From Isoetes taiwanensis (lineage: Eukaryota; Streptophyta; Lycopodiopsida; Isoetales; Isoetaceae), in assembly GCA_021234155.1 (NCBI GenBank), contig JAJEKV010000078.1:2418001-2482000 (forward strand): DNA of 64,000 bases, in the 5' to 3' direction. This document shows, one piece after another, positions 34,841 to 46,580 of the stretch. Every line of letters begins with the position of its first letter. Position 1 is the stretch's first letter. Made by a program: the position numbers and the translations under genes. Below the pieces are notes generated by a model, which saw only the letters and a program-made list of their open reading frames with translations, was not told the origin of the DNA and made no database searches.

Positions 34841-36430
34841 GAATAAAGCCCTCATGTTTGTTTTTTATAAGGTGGAGATGCATGGGTACCAAATCCGCCA
34901 GACCAAACACTGGGGTTTGTATTAGCTGATGCAGGATTTGATGTTTGGATTGGTAATGGTCGTGGATGCCATTGGAGCCCTGGTCATACCAGCTTGTCAT
35001 AACATGATAAGGTGCTTGTTCTGTTTGAGTGTTAACTGTTTCTTAAATTACTTGCTGGTATATATTATCATCTCATGGACTCTGCACCAATTTTGGAATT
35101 GGACCTGGGATGAACTTGCTGCTTATGATCTTCCAGCAAATATTACATTTATTCATAAGACTACAAATTCGCAGGTGTACTACGTTGGCCACTCTCAGGT
35201 AGAAAATCTTTATTTGCTTGATTTTTGCCAATGTAGTAATAGATTTGACGATTCCTGCCTTTTAAATAAGCTGATCCTTTAAATAAAAAATGCCGTGCAA
35301 TTTATGTAGGCTTTGAAAAACGAAAATACTCTGGAGTCAAGCATATATTGTCTTGATAGTTTTTATCATGGAAAGAATGGTAAACAATAAAAATTACTCA
35401 CCTTTAATGGTGCTTATGGTGAAGGTTGAAAACTATTGGCCTGTTTTGCAGCATATTGTCAGTCATGTTTGCCATCATAAGTAGAAACTTCAGGGAATTC
35501 CTTCTCTTTTTCTTGTTATTTTAATTTCATGTGTAATACCACATCTTAAAGAGGCAACTAACAAAATCTGGATTTTAAAAGGGTACTATCATCGGACTAG
35601 TTGCATTAACACGACCAGACGTGAGAGAGATCATCACGACCACAGCTTTGTTAAGCCCGATTACCTATTTGAATCACATGTCATCGAAGTTCCTTCGTGT
35701 TGCAATCGATATTTACATAGATAGGGTAAGCAGTGCATTCACGCTTATGTTTATTGCCATCAATTGCTCATGAGATTCTGAAAAGTTCTTATTCAAGCTT
35801 GTTAGAATCTTTGGTATGCGAGAATTTAATCTTTACAAGTAAGTGAGCAAGTGAGGAAAGGAGAAATAATTTTAGTTGAGCTAATCCTTGTTTCTCGTTC
35901 CATAGGGATGTTGGTATAAGGATGGGTGACACGATATGCAAATCAAAGGAAGTGGACTATAAGAATTTCCTCTCAGCTATCACAGGTCAACTACTTGTTC
36001 TAGAACTGTATATTTGTAATTTTTACGGCATCACATTGCTGCTTTAACTACTCGCGCATCCCATATTATTTAATAAATGAACCACAATCAACATCACTGA
36101 AAAATTCTCAGCATCTTGCTCAAAAGTATACTTTTTTTTTTACAATTATCTTGCTTTTATCAGCTTAGAGCTCGCTAATACTTCTGTGTTCTGCAGTGGT
36201 CCGTAAAGGGACAGTTTCAAAGTATGACTATGGCTTGATACAGAACTTGCTACAATATTTTCAGTTGTCACCCCCAGCTGATGATATTTCAAGCATTCCC
36301 ACTGGATTTCCATAATGGATGGCTTACGGAGAAAACGATATGTTGGCATATCCAACTGATGTGAATCATACCTTGATGAAGCTACAATGTCAACCATCGC
36401 TTGTATATTTGCCAAATTATGGAAAACCTA
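34841..36430 (+). pseudogene. Plant acid-lipase-like (AB-hydrolase lipase family) pseudogene, 5' part missing
   Basis: Exons can be traced at 34,841-35,011, 35,088-35,198, 35,582-35,725, 35,806-35,838, 35,906-35,985 and 36,197-36,430. They encode [56 protein letters not shown], the nucleophile elbow VGHSQ|GTIIGL across an intron, ALLSPITYLNH, KYDYG and MAYGENDMLAY with the acidic residue. These are the hallmarks of plant triacylglycerol/steryl-ester lipases related to gastric lipase. Lesions: TAA at 34,868, TAA at 35,000, the acceptor of exon 2 is AC (35,086-35,087) instead of AG, a likely extra G at the donor near 35,725, and TAA at 36,313. The catalytic histidine after PNYG is absent. LINE-A ends just upstream. 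Confidence 0.9.
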
Positions 36431-38548
36431 GCATGTCAAAACCTAGCATGTCTATTCTGATTGCTAGTTTGAAGGCAGCATGCACAGAAGGAGAAAAGAA
36501 ACTCCATGCTTCTTGCATTGTGCACTTGCGTTAGGGGTCATTTCAGCTAATATCTTCATTGATATTTATGGCAAATTAAGAGCATGAAGGTGCATGCGAA
36601 GTGTTCAATAGAATGATTGTTATAAGGGGGCAAGCTGTGGAAGCCCTTTGCAGCAATAATTGCATTTGCCAATCTCCTGTACATATTTGTTTGCTTTCTG
36701 GCTTGATTTGCTAAGGTGTTTTTTATGGCAAAACAAAGCGAACAAGCCAATCTGCATCTTCCGTCCCCATCATTACAGAAAGCATGCATTAAGTTTTGCC
36801 ATCTTAGACACTGTTTTCATAATTCCAGGTAAGATTTACATCCATATTTCCTTTTGTTTTCCCATGTTTGTTGCATTTCTGCATTTCTTTATGAGTAACT
36901 GAATAGCAAAATTCCATGACCTTTCAGTCATGGACAAAGCATAAAAATGTCAAGCAGATTTTCAAGCTCGTGAAATATTCTCTCTGAGCAAAAATATTTT
37001 TCTCCAAAGCATTTTTCAGTTATCATGCTATTTCTAATGAGAGTAGAATATATTCATATCTCATCTTGGGCTTATTCCTTTGACTTCTTTTATTCTTGAT
37101 CTTGGCAGGCCTTGTTGAAATGTAATTGCTAAGTGATATAACAAGAGAAGCCTGGTGATCATGGTCTACAATCATTCTTACCATCAATATTGGACAAGCT
37201 GAAACTGCATTTAATTTGCTTCTGTCAAATGCATTTTCCACATATAGTGATATGTATATATTGCTAAGATGGGCCATTCTAAGCTGTAGTTTTCTTGAAA
37301 TAAAGCCTAAAATATAGACATTTCTCTGTCTTTTGATCAGATTTGAGGCCAAGAAGAATGGTTTAAACTCCCTTAAAATGGACCTCGATCTGCAAGCAAA
37401 CATGCCCTTCGTAGTTGGTTTAATACATGGTAAATACATTGCAGAGGATATGGCATGCCGGAGTTCCTGCAAGCCTCTTCTTTCGTGAATTGTTCATAGA
37501 ATCTCAATAGCTACAACTTCTAGAATGCATGGCAGCGCTGCCTTATTTGATAAGCCCATAATGCAATTTTGAAAGTGGTGTTAAACAGAGGAGATGTGGG
37601 CTAAGTGGCAAAGAAGCTTGGCCTTATTGCAGAGGGCAATAATGGACGAAAGTATTGCAAGAATGACAACGTCAATCAATTTGAAGGTACATTCCATGCT
37701 TTATTACAAGTTTCATCAGAACCTCGAATCCTCAACTGGCAATTATGTTGTGCCTTTGATATTCACATGTGTTTATTTCCATTGAAACCTTATTCTATGA
37801 CTTTAAGGGTGAATTCGACAATTCTTTGTAGATGCCATTTACTAGGAGTTGATACTTTACTTTCGTAGGCATCTTTTGTTGCTTCATTGTTTGCTGTATT
37901 CTATTGCTTCAAATATGAATGGTTAGTTCTTTGCAGATACCATTTACCATGATTTGAGGTAGGTTGATAGAATATGCTGTGCCTTGAAAGGATTCCTGTG
38001 GAAGGCATATTGAGAGTTCTTATTTGCTTTTGAACTGCATTCTTATTGGTAGAGGGTGGTGCAGGCCAAATTGTTGCGAATGTGAAGATAATCATAATGA
38101 TTATTTGCTGCATTTTTTGCAGGGGGGTTTAAGTCCCCAAACTTGGAGTCTATTACTTTGAAACACTTATGTGTGGCAGATGGTTGTGTAACAGTTCTTA
38201 TAGTAGTGAGTTGCTGCATTGCAGATCCATGGTTGATGTTTATGCTCATCGATATGATATTTGTTTGTCAATGTACAGATGGTATTCTAATTTGTTGAGA
38301 GTGGATATATCAGTAGAGAAGTCTGCTACGTTGCCCTCTTTAATGATAAGCTATGATAATGTGGGTAATGCGGTTTCAGGGAATCTTCCCTGCAACGATG
38401 GCCATGTTGTAGATTTTATCTTTGCAAGTACCTGCAAAACCAAGACACTTTTTTCCGTAGTCTTTAACCATCATACATGATTGTTGCTATATCTGGCCTG
38501 GCACGTAGTTATTGATGACTGATAAAAAAAACCCATCTGAGGAGTTCA
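36431..38548. other. Intergenic, no supported gene
   Basis: AT-rich sequence with short frames on both strands, including a 149-codon minus-strand frame at 37,023-37,472 and a 103-codon plus-strand frame at 38,169-38,480. Neither shows a domain. Confidence 0.4.
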
Positions 38549-39136
38549 GTTTATGAGGGATATTACCTTGTGTTAGTGCTTTTAATTGCAAAGATCATTG
38601 AAGTTCTATTTGCACATCAATTCAATTTCGTGAGTCAGAAACTCGGTATGCTGGTTAGGTCTTCCATTATTACTGCAGTCTATCACAATGGGTTTAGATT
38701 GTCCAGCTGTTCTAGATAATCCTATGGGGTTGGGCAGATTCCAAATTATATGTCAGTAGATGTTCAATATCTATCAGATTTTATACAAATTTACAGCCTC
38801 TGCTTATTGCCAGCCCAAATTTTTGTACTATTAATTGTACCGTATCAAACCATTGGGCTTCCCATGCTTGCAGGTTTAACCATGCTGATTGTTCTTCTGT
38901 TCCTCATAATGTGTCTGATGGGAAGCCAACGTAAGTATTAGGTTAGAATAATGAATGCCAGAGATGAAAGAATGAGGGCAACCAATGAGGTCCTGAACTT
39001 CATGAAAATTATTAAGCTCCAGGCATGGGATGATCATTTCCAGAACCGTGTCAAGGAGCTTTGTGTGATAGAATCTGGTTGGCTTTTAGGTTTCATGTCT
39101 GCATTCTTTAGTGGCATAGGTCTTCTCATCCGCTGA
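38549..39136 (+). pseudogene. ABCC (MRP-type) transporter fragment, first transmembrane domain
   Basis: One frame from 38,549 reads [40 protein letters not shown], then GQIPNYMSVDVQYLSDF, GLPMLAGLTMLIVLLFL and NARDERMRATNEVLNFMKII KLQAWDD. This is the signature of transmembrane domain 1 of plant ABCC transporters (Q-K-L-G-M, N-Y-M-S-V-D, A-R-D-E-R-M, L-Q-A-W). Two in-frame stops break it: TAA at 38,717 after SCSR and TAG at 38,939 after QRKY, where the family has glutamine. The nucleotide-binding domains are absent. Confidence 0.9.
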
Positions 39137-40559
39137 CAACATCAAAAGTATTCACTACAACTGCAACATTTTATATTATAAATTTTACTAGAAAAAGTGC
39201 CCAGCGTTGTTGGGTTTTTCGTCGGGCATAAAAATATTGAAATTGTATTAAAAGTGGCTCCAGGTTGATTATATGAGGACAATCATTATCTTCTTGAATT
39301 ATTTTGAGTTGCACATGATGACAGAGATCGACGCTACTAGGCTTTAGTAATTATTTGTCAGGAAATGGGAAAATAAATTTTGTCATATCTGGCTTTAGTA
39401 ATTATTTGTCAGGAAATGGGAAAATAAATTTTGTCATATCTTTTTGTGAAAGTGTTATGTAAGTAGAGAAACATAACGGGTGTGCCATCCCCAATACTAC
39501 AAAGTAAATAATGTAGAAAATAAGTTCTAGGTTGCAATGCCGTTCAACAAAGGCGGAAATAAGATGATAGTCTGTGCACGTTTGGACCGTTTATTTCATT
39601 TTGTATTAAAACTTTCATTGTAGCTCGTTAGATCATGAGAGTTGTCTTATAACCGTTTCGACTTGATTTAACTCTACATGGTTTACTTTGCAGTATTGGA
39701 ATGGCACCTTAAACTTACAACTTATTTCCACATTGTTTACTATATAGAGTTTACTATATAGATTTGACATACACAACACATTATTTGGGGATAGATTCAC
39801 TACCTTCTAACCAGTTTACTATATAGAGTTTACTATATAGATTTGACACACACAACACATCATTTGCGGATAGATTCACTACCTTCTAACCAGGTAGCCA
39901 TTAAGAATTATGCGTCACCTTTGGAAATGCAATCTGTCGATTGCAAAGACAATGCGTGGCCCAAGTTATAAATTACAAGATAAATAGAGACATGATCAAA
40001 TTGTGCAATAATTTTGATGATGACAAGAAATGGATATATCAAGCTCAAGTGCATGAATCTAACAGCAGAACGAACGTGGATGAATTCTTTTTATTGCTTT
40101 AAGGTTAAGGCACAAGGTGGGAGTCATTATCACAACACAAAAGTGGCAAGCAAATATATAGCCTCTAACAAAAGGGCAAGTGTAAATGAACTAATATTCC
40201 TTTCCACGCACCAAAAGGGACAAAAACACACACAATATAGAAGTGTTGAACCATCCTTATTGAAAAGACAATAAATAATCATCAATAATAGAGCTTCAAC
40301 TTTGTCCAAAGTCAAACATAAAGAAAAAAAAAATAGAGAAGCCCAAGCGTTGAAAAATATTTCCCCTTCTTGGATTAGGCCATACCTGAAAATTTAAGAC
40401 ACACAAATAGATCGGCAAATGCAAAATGTAGGTCATACCTTTTTGGTTGCCCCTAGGGGGCAAGCCCTTGTCCATGTGGGTTTATGACATATTTCAAGTA
40501 TATGCCAATATATGCCAGGAATATACCAATGACTACTCCAAACTTAGTATAGGATGTAA
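39137..40559. other. Intergenic with short tandem duplications
   Basis: No gene seen. A unit with TAATTATTTGTCAGGAAATG is doubled at 39,348-39,440. A unit with GTTTACTATATAGA and CAACACAT is doubled at about 39,745-39,893. Confidence 0.5.
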
Positions 40560-42330
40560 ACTGGCGGTGGCCCCTGCTGTTGTGCAGCCACTTTGAAACC
40601 GGCTAACCGGCGCCCTTCTCTTCAATTCTTTAGAAAATGAATTTATACTTGGGTCTGTCGTTGAATTTGTTGAATCGCGTGGAAACGGTGCTTGGCTTGG
40701 TGGAAATGGTATATTATGTCGTCTGTTTGAAGAATTTGTCGATGGGTTTTGGATATAATCCTTGAAGAATGGGTAGATTGGACCAATCCAAGAAAAATCA
40801 CAGCCAGACAGAGCAACAGAGTGCTTAGATACGAAAGGGCAACAGAGTTGGAAGGTTGTGGTTATAGTAGTGGTGGTAGGTGTTTGTATTGTGGTAATAG
40901 TTTCTACAGATTTCATCTGGAAAAGAAGATAAAAAAAAGACAAGACCATTTGGGAACGTGGATCTCTAGAAGGTAAGCTAAATTTCCCATAACTCATCCA
41001 TGTTCTTATTCCTGTAATCCAAATGCGAAGCAATCAACATGGCATGTAAATAATTCAGTTTCGTTTCATTTGGAAGATATAAATAATTAGTTGGAGGGTA
41101 GTTGCATTGATTATGTTTCCATGCCTCTTAGACATGCTTGTTTCCTTGCCATATTCCACTACTCTGTATAAAGACTCTCATAGACAGAGCTGTGCTTTTT
41201 TCATTGCCTTTTAACATATGCTTGTATCCTTGCCATTTTTCACCAAGGAATCTTACCATGGACTGTGTTTAGCACGAAAGTACTCCTGAAGCAAGGAATC
41301 AACATGGTTATGCAAATAATTTAGAGTGCTCTTTTTCTCTATTTGGATCCCTCACAGTTAAAACTGCCAGATGTTGCATTAATATCATTGGTAAGTAATG
41401 TCATAAGTCAACGCATTGCCAACATGCAAGAACGAACAAACCTTGGTTACTCTAGAATGAGTCTGTATGTTGCACTGATGCTATAACCCTAGTTTGACTT
41501 CTTAATACTATACTTATTCTTCCTAATTAGTCACAAATCTCTCATCGTCGGTCACATTCTTTTTTATTTATTAAGCTAAACCGGTCCTTATGTTTACATT
41601 TATGGTACAATTCTACTTCTACCTCTTTATACTGCACTTATGATTCTAATTCTTACTAATGCTCTTGTTATGGAGATACAACATTCTATTTCTATTGGTT
41701 AGGCTGATAATGCCTAAGAAAAATTTCATGCAGCTTACATGTTCTTTCTTAATAGATGGTGTAATCCCATTGTCTTATGATGACTTAAAGTTTGCAACTA
41801 ATAACTTTGTTGAAGCAAATGCAATCGGCCAAGGGTGGCTTTGGAAAAGTGTATAAGGTACACTAACTTTTGCCCTGCAATTTTTTGTTTTCTTTCATTT
41901 ATATAACTTGTTTCTACTAACTATAATACATATCAAAGTACATTAAAGCAAACTTGAAGCTTACATTCATCACATTGTAATCCACAATAGTTGGGAATTG
42001 CTTTTGGGCAAGTTAGCATTTGAGTATGTGGTCCCATGCTCTGATAGGCAATTCTTACTAGGCTGCAGACATGCAAGGGCTGCATAGAACCTTGTTCAAG
42101 TCCTTGTGGAAGGAAGCCAAGGTAGACTTGTTACCATTCAGCAAATTCGTTTTGATCCAGTCCATCATAAATGCAGTTCACATTTTCTCAGATTGGTTTA
42201 CCATTAGCTACATATCTCGCAAATTTATGATTTACCTTTTATGTTTTTGTTTTGTTGCTGTCTCGACAACATTTTACATTTTAGTGTTCTGCAAGATGGA
42301 ACTGAACTAGCAATAAAGCAGCTCTCTCTA
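40560..42330 (+). pseudogene. Receptor-like kinase fragment: transmembrane segment and first kinase exons
   Basis: Exon 1 ends at 40,972 with WKVVVIVVVVGVCIVVIV, a clear membrane span, then WKRR and DKTIWERGSLE before GTAAGC. A TAA sits in the A-run of the juxtamembrane part. Exon 2 (41,756-41,857) reads DGVIPLSYDDLKFATNNFVE and then the glycine loop GQG-GFGKVYK with one extra G. The phase 1 junction between the two exons fits. A third piece (42,285-42,330) reads VLQDGTELAIKQLSL with the ATP-binding lysine. It stops abruptly where repeat R1 starts. This resembles the DUF26/LRR-type receptor kinases. Confidence 0.85.
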
Positions 42331-42540
42331 GCAAAGAACACGGAACACAAGGTGAGAAGTGAAAGCAAGGTGAGAACACGAGAAGTGAAAGCAGGTGAGA
42401 AGTGAAAGCAAGGTGAAAACACGGAACAAAGGTGAGAAGTGAAAGCAAGGTGAAAGAATTTATAGCTACGAATCCAATAATGTTGAAGTATAATACCAAT
42501 AATGTTGAAGTATAATACCAATAATGCGGAAGTATTATAT
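42327..42540 (+). repeat. Dispersed repeat R1, second copy
   Basis: Same unit order as 20,336-20,560, starting TAGCAAAGAACACGGAACAC. It cuts the receptor-kinase exon and marks the likely left edge of the next inserted region. Confidence 0.88.
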
Positions 42541-42601
42541 CAATAATTCTACAACGACTATAAAAGCAGCTCCATTTGGTGGTAGAAGTCATTCATCTCC
42601 C

Positions 42602-42841
42602 ATGGCTTATAATCTGCATGATCTTCAATTTGAGACTATTACTTGCTCCATGAGCTACAATGATCTTGTTGGGTGCATACATAAAGGTGTTAAGCTGGAT
42701 CCTTACTTGGAATCCAAAGCTAGAAATCGTGAGTGTCATTGCCCCGGCCTTACTCGTGTTGTGATCCATCTTCTTTGGCTTCCTGAGCGCCATGCCTACG
42801 AGCTGAATGCGATCACGTTAGCAGGGATTGAAGATGAGTGA
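42602..42841 (+). CDS. YNDL-family small protein, intact copy
   Basis: A 79-codon ORF from ATG 42,602 with ETITCSMSYNDLVGCIHKG, LDPYLESKAR, then VVIHLLWLPERHAYELNAIT. A broken relative lies in element C at 22,212. Both copies sit downstream of repeat R1. Two conserved cysteines and the LDP motif are shared. Function unknown. Confidence 0.5.
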   Translation: MAYNLHDLQFETITCSMSYNDLVGCIHKGVKLDPYLESKARNRECHCPGLTRVVIHLLWLPERHAYELNAITLAGIEDE

Positions 42842-43122
42842 ATCATCGACTCTATAATGCCATCAATAATATGTGCATCTAAATTATATGTATGTCATCA
42901 ATAATGTGTGCATCAGATGTAATGATGTGTATTAAACACCTATTATAAAAGATGTAAGGATGTAGTATAAGCATAATGAATATTATTTGATGTATCGACT
43001 GAGTATTAATTGTCCAAAATGCTTAAGTATTATAGCAAAAGAAATTACATACATGAGTATCGAGAACATGACTGAGATTGAGAGCTTTTAGCTAATGCTA
43101 TGTCCCCCCACATGTCAACAAT

Positions 43123-45720
43123 TTATTTTGGAATCTGAACAGTCTTCGGTCTTTTGCCATTTGCATCCCATGCATAATGTATGGCATCTAACTTCTCATA
43201 CCTTGATGGATCTGATGGATTGTGTCGCCAACGTTTAGTTAAGCAACCTGTATAGTCACGACCAACAGGCATCCACCATGATACATAAATGTGACCATAA
43301 TCGGTAGACTCTGGATCTAGGATGACATCTTCTTCTGTAAAGCCCAACCACGTTGGAGTTTCATCGTCTCCAGGTCGGACTAAAATGAACATACCTTTCG
43401 TAACATGTGCATGAGGATCGAACTCATCCACAGGTAACACTGGACGCCCATCTGCTGGCCCACAATACGTAGGCAAAGGTCTTACAAGCACAGCGGCTTC
43501 ATCGACCTCTGGAGTAAAGGCAGCTTGTAGAGGTTCTTGCCTTGTGCGCAACCAAAAGTTATCATTTTGAGGTCGTCCTGGAGATACATCTTCCAAACAC
43601 AAAAGAATCTCGTTCCAGTAATCCATAGTTGCTTTGTACTGTCGTGCAAACACACTATCTTCTTGATTTGTACAGAAGGAATTCCATAATGCTATGTACT
43701 TGCTGATGTTGTCTGCCAGGCTAGGGAGATCTTTCAATGTCTTCCTTGGAGGAGTATTTTTAGGCACCCCTGTTGGTAATGTTGGTTCACCATTTTCATC
43801 CTCCTTCCACATTCTTATTCCTTTTTCTGGAATCCACTCTTTATGGGTTGGCCGCATCTTATATTGCATAATGGGCCATTTTCCATCCATTTTAAATCGG
43901 AATAGCAATGGGTCGGTATGGCCTGTTAGACGTTGGCCTTTATTAGGGATATATCCCTTGACAAAGCCTTTCCAATCTGGAACTTCATCCACAAAATATG
44001 GAACAGGAGACTTTGCGTTGCACTTGCTAAACAAGTAAAGCAACTCAGGCAAAGTTAGAGCATCCGATGAACTCATTAACGTCGAAAAGTTCCCAAACAA
44101 TGTATCAATATCGTCATGAGTGTGCCCAACCATCATGAAGCCAACCTGAATCTCATCGAATACCTTAAGCCATGTCAAATAAGAGAGGTAGGAGAACACA
44201 TATCTATTTTTATTTTGACCCGATGCATTATCCAACTGTAAGTAGAGATTTCGAGGAAGAGGATTGAAGCCTTCTAAGTAGGCACTAGAAGATGAAGGCA
44301 TCATCTCTTGTGTCTGCGCTAGCTTATGCTACAGTGATTGAGTGTCTTTTAGGGCTTGCATCAATTTGCAATCTGTAGTTCTGCTTCCACACAGATCACC
44401 ACACTTGTCTTCGTCCGGCAACTCAAGATAGTGTAGGATCCTAGAAAGTGATCCAACATGAAAGTTTGAGTCATCTTTCCAAAGATCAAGAGAGAAATGA
44501 CCATAAGCCCGTCCACCATGACCATGTGTCAATGCTCCTGTCAAGCTGCTCTTCAAGCGATCTCCTCTCCAAACAGACTTTGCGAGATGGTGACTTCTTG
44601 GTGTGAGTGTTTTGACCTGATCCATCTTATCATGTATTATGCAAAGGTGACTTTCTGGTGAACGATGTGATAATGCACGCCAATGCCAATATTGACTCCT
44701 ACAGGAATGTTGTTCCAACATATGTGCCCGCCGTTGAATTGAAAGGTTGCGCCTCTTCCTTGTTTTCTGCTTGATGACTACACATATGTTACACTTGGAG
44801 AATGCTGTATTTTTGGCTATGCTGACGTCTGGAAACTCTTTCTTCCAAATATTGTAAAAAGAGGGCAAGGTTACACTCTTTCCTGTCAATTCTTCCACCA
44901 TGGCACCCACTTCCTTATGTATGCTCTTCTTATTAAGAATGGAAGGAAGTTTGCAAACATTCTCCCTTATATCATCCTTTTCTTTTTTGCTTCTATGTGG
45001 AATGCTCTCCGCATTCTCACTAATGAAGGTATCAAGCACACTTTTTGTAGCTAGTGTCACAGATCTAGGCTTCTTAGAGCCTGTATTACCATGCTCCGCC
45101 CGTTTTCCACCTAACTCGAACCTCTTCCTCCAACTATAAAACGTAGATTGAGCAACTCCTAAAGCCACGCGCCATGCGAATTGACAGCACTCCACTCCAG
45201 AGACCACTACTTTCGCCTCCGACTGCCCTGTATAAGTTACACTCAACACATCAAAAACAAGCGTAATCCTGGCACTGCTTGATTGAGAATAAAATTCTTT
45301 TCTTAAGGCACATACTTGCTCTCGGCTCAGTTTTTGGACACATTCGTCTTTGCGGCATGTTGATTTTAGAGCACTCTTAACTGACTTGGAAGCACACATC
45401 CTCTCCTCCTTGCTATCCCCTTTTGGTTCCCTCCTGACCCTCTTCACATATGTATATTTCCTTTTCCTCTTGAATTGCTTCTCAACATCAGCTTCCAAGC
45501 ACTCAACTTCTAAGTCATCCTGTTCGAGAGCAGCTCGAGCTTGTAAATGTGAAACTGTCCTACCATCAGGAAGCAAAACATCTCGGGTCTCCCAGGATAT
45601 TAGACTGTTAGTTCGAAGCCTCTCAGCACAAGCATGACATGACCTTATATTTTGGTTCCCCGTTGGATCTATTATGTTACCCACTGAAAGCCCGACCTTT
45701 GATACACCCAAGAACTCATC
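43123..45720 (-). pseudogene. DUF7869-like transposase-like protein with one in-frame stop
   Basis: One minus-strand frame of about 865 codons broken only by TAG at 44,329-44,331. The N-terminal third has CHAC, a lysine-rich stretch and a helix-turn-helix-like block (STFYSWRKRFELGGKRAEHG). The middle reads HDKMDQVKTLTPRS and GHFSLDLWKDDSNFH. After the stop: LPRNLYLQLDNASGQNKNRY, then VGHTHDDIDTLFG. The QLDN-x-x-x-x-N-K-N and GHTH-D-D-I-D blocks match what I know as DUF7869, a family spread through mobile elements. The spacing of acidic residues suggests an RNase H-like catalytic core, which is inference. The stop could be a dead point mutation or lie in an unrecognised intron. Confidence 0.7.
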
Positions 45721-45722
45721 GT

Positions 45723-46058
45723 CTATAGCATCAGGTGAGGATCACTAAAGACTATACTCGTCTCCGAATATTTAGATCCAATGCAGGAGTGAAGAATGTA
45801 GCATGGCAAACCAAGTAGATCTGTTCTGGAGTAGTAGACTGTCTCATCTTCAGGCTTAAACAACCTGACACCAAGGCGGGCATCTAGATTCTCATGACCT
45901 CTAATCTCCTCTACTATCTCGTCTTCTCCATTTGTAGCTGTGTTGCTTGGTTCACCACAGTGAGCAGTGAAACTGATGTCCGGCGGGCTACTCCTCTTCT
46001 GAAGAGGGCAAATTGAGGGATGTTGAAGACGTATCTTCACTTGACGGGCACTTAACAT
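45723..46058 (-). CDS. Upstream exon or frame-shifted start of the DUF7869-like gene
   Basis: A 111-codon minus-strand ORF ending 12 bases before the next frame opens (shifted by one base). It reads QVKIRLQHPSICPLQKRSSP, EDEIVEEIRGHENLDARLG, SRTDLLGLPCYILHSC. The next frame is open upstream into this one (SSPDAIDDEFLGVS), so either one indel or a small intron joins them. Probably the N-terminus of the same protein. Confidence 0.45.
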   Translation of the reverse strand: MLSARQVKIRLQHPSICPLQKRSSPPDISFTAHCGEPSNTATNGEDEIVEEIRGHENLDARLGVRLFKPEDETVYYSRTDLLGLPCYILHSCIGSKYSETSIVFSDPHLML

Positions 46059-46358
46059 GTTTTAGATCCCTCTAAGGCCACTGAATGAATGTGCCTACTG
46101 CTTCACCAATGTTATCTGCCCCTGCGCAGGGGACTGGAAGCTCCGTCGATGGGATCACGGACTCCGTGACCTCAATTGCTACATTTGAAGGATCTATTTC
46201 CTTGCCATGAAGAGTGGTTCTATTCACAATATGGCCACGGGCAACAATTGTCCTTCCGATGAATAGGTTGTACAGGGGAAAATTGAACCTGTTTCAACCA
46301 AGCAAGGTGACACTTTTTAGAACTTTGAAATAAACGAAAAACAAGCAATAAACAAGCA

Positions 46359-46580
46359 AAACTGGCGCCATTTAGTACAAAAAAGCAAATTTGGAGGCAA
46401 ATGGCGCCATTTGGCTCCAAATTTACACCATTTCGACCAAGTGCACCATTTTGGTCTAAATGGCGCCATGGCGCCATTTAGACCAATACACCATTTTATT
46501 GTATTTGGAACAAAATGGCGCCCTGGCGCCATTTGATCCAAGTGCACCATTCCAGATTAATGGCGCCATGGCGCGATTTG
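46359..46580. repeat. GGCGCC palindrome cluster upstream of the divergent genes
   Basis: Six or seven GGCGCC-centred motifs in 220 bases. They include a perfect 16-bp palindrome CAAATGGCGCCATTTG at 46,398-46,413 and a perfect 36-bp palindrome at 46,451-46,486, which is two overlapping copies sharing a central CATG. Confidence 0.93.

Noticed and set aside
37023-37472. A 149-codon minus-strand ORF as a gene
   Set aside because: No domain, no splice context and AT-rich composition like its surroundings.
40533-41033. A 166-codon minus-strand ORF as a gene
   Set aside because: It is antisense to the receptor-kinase transmembrane exon, whose splice phase matches the next exon.
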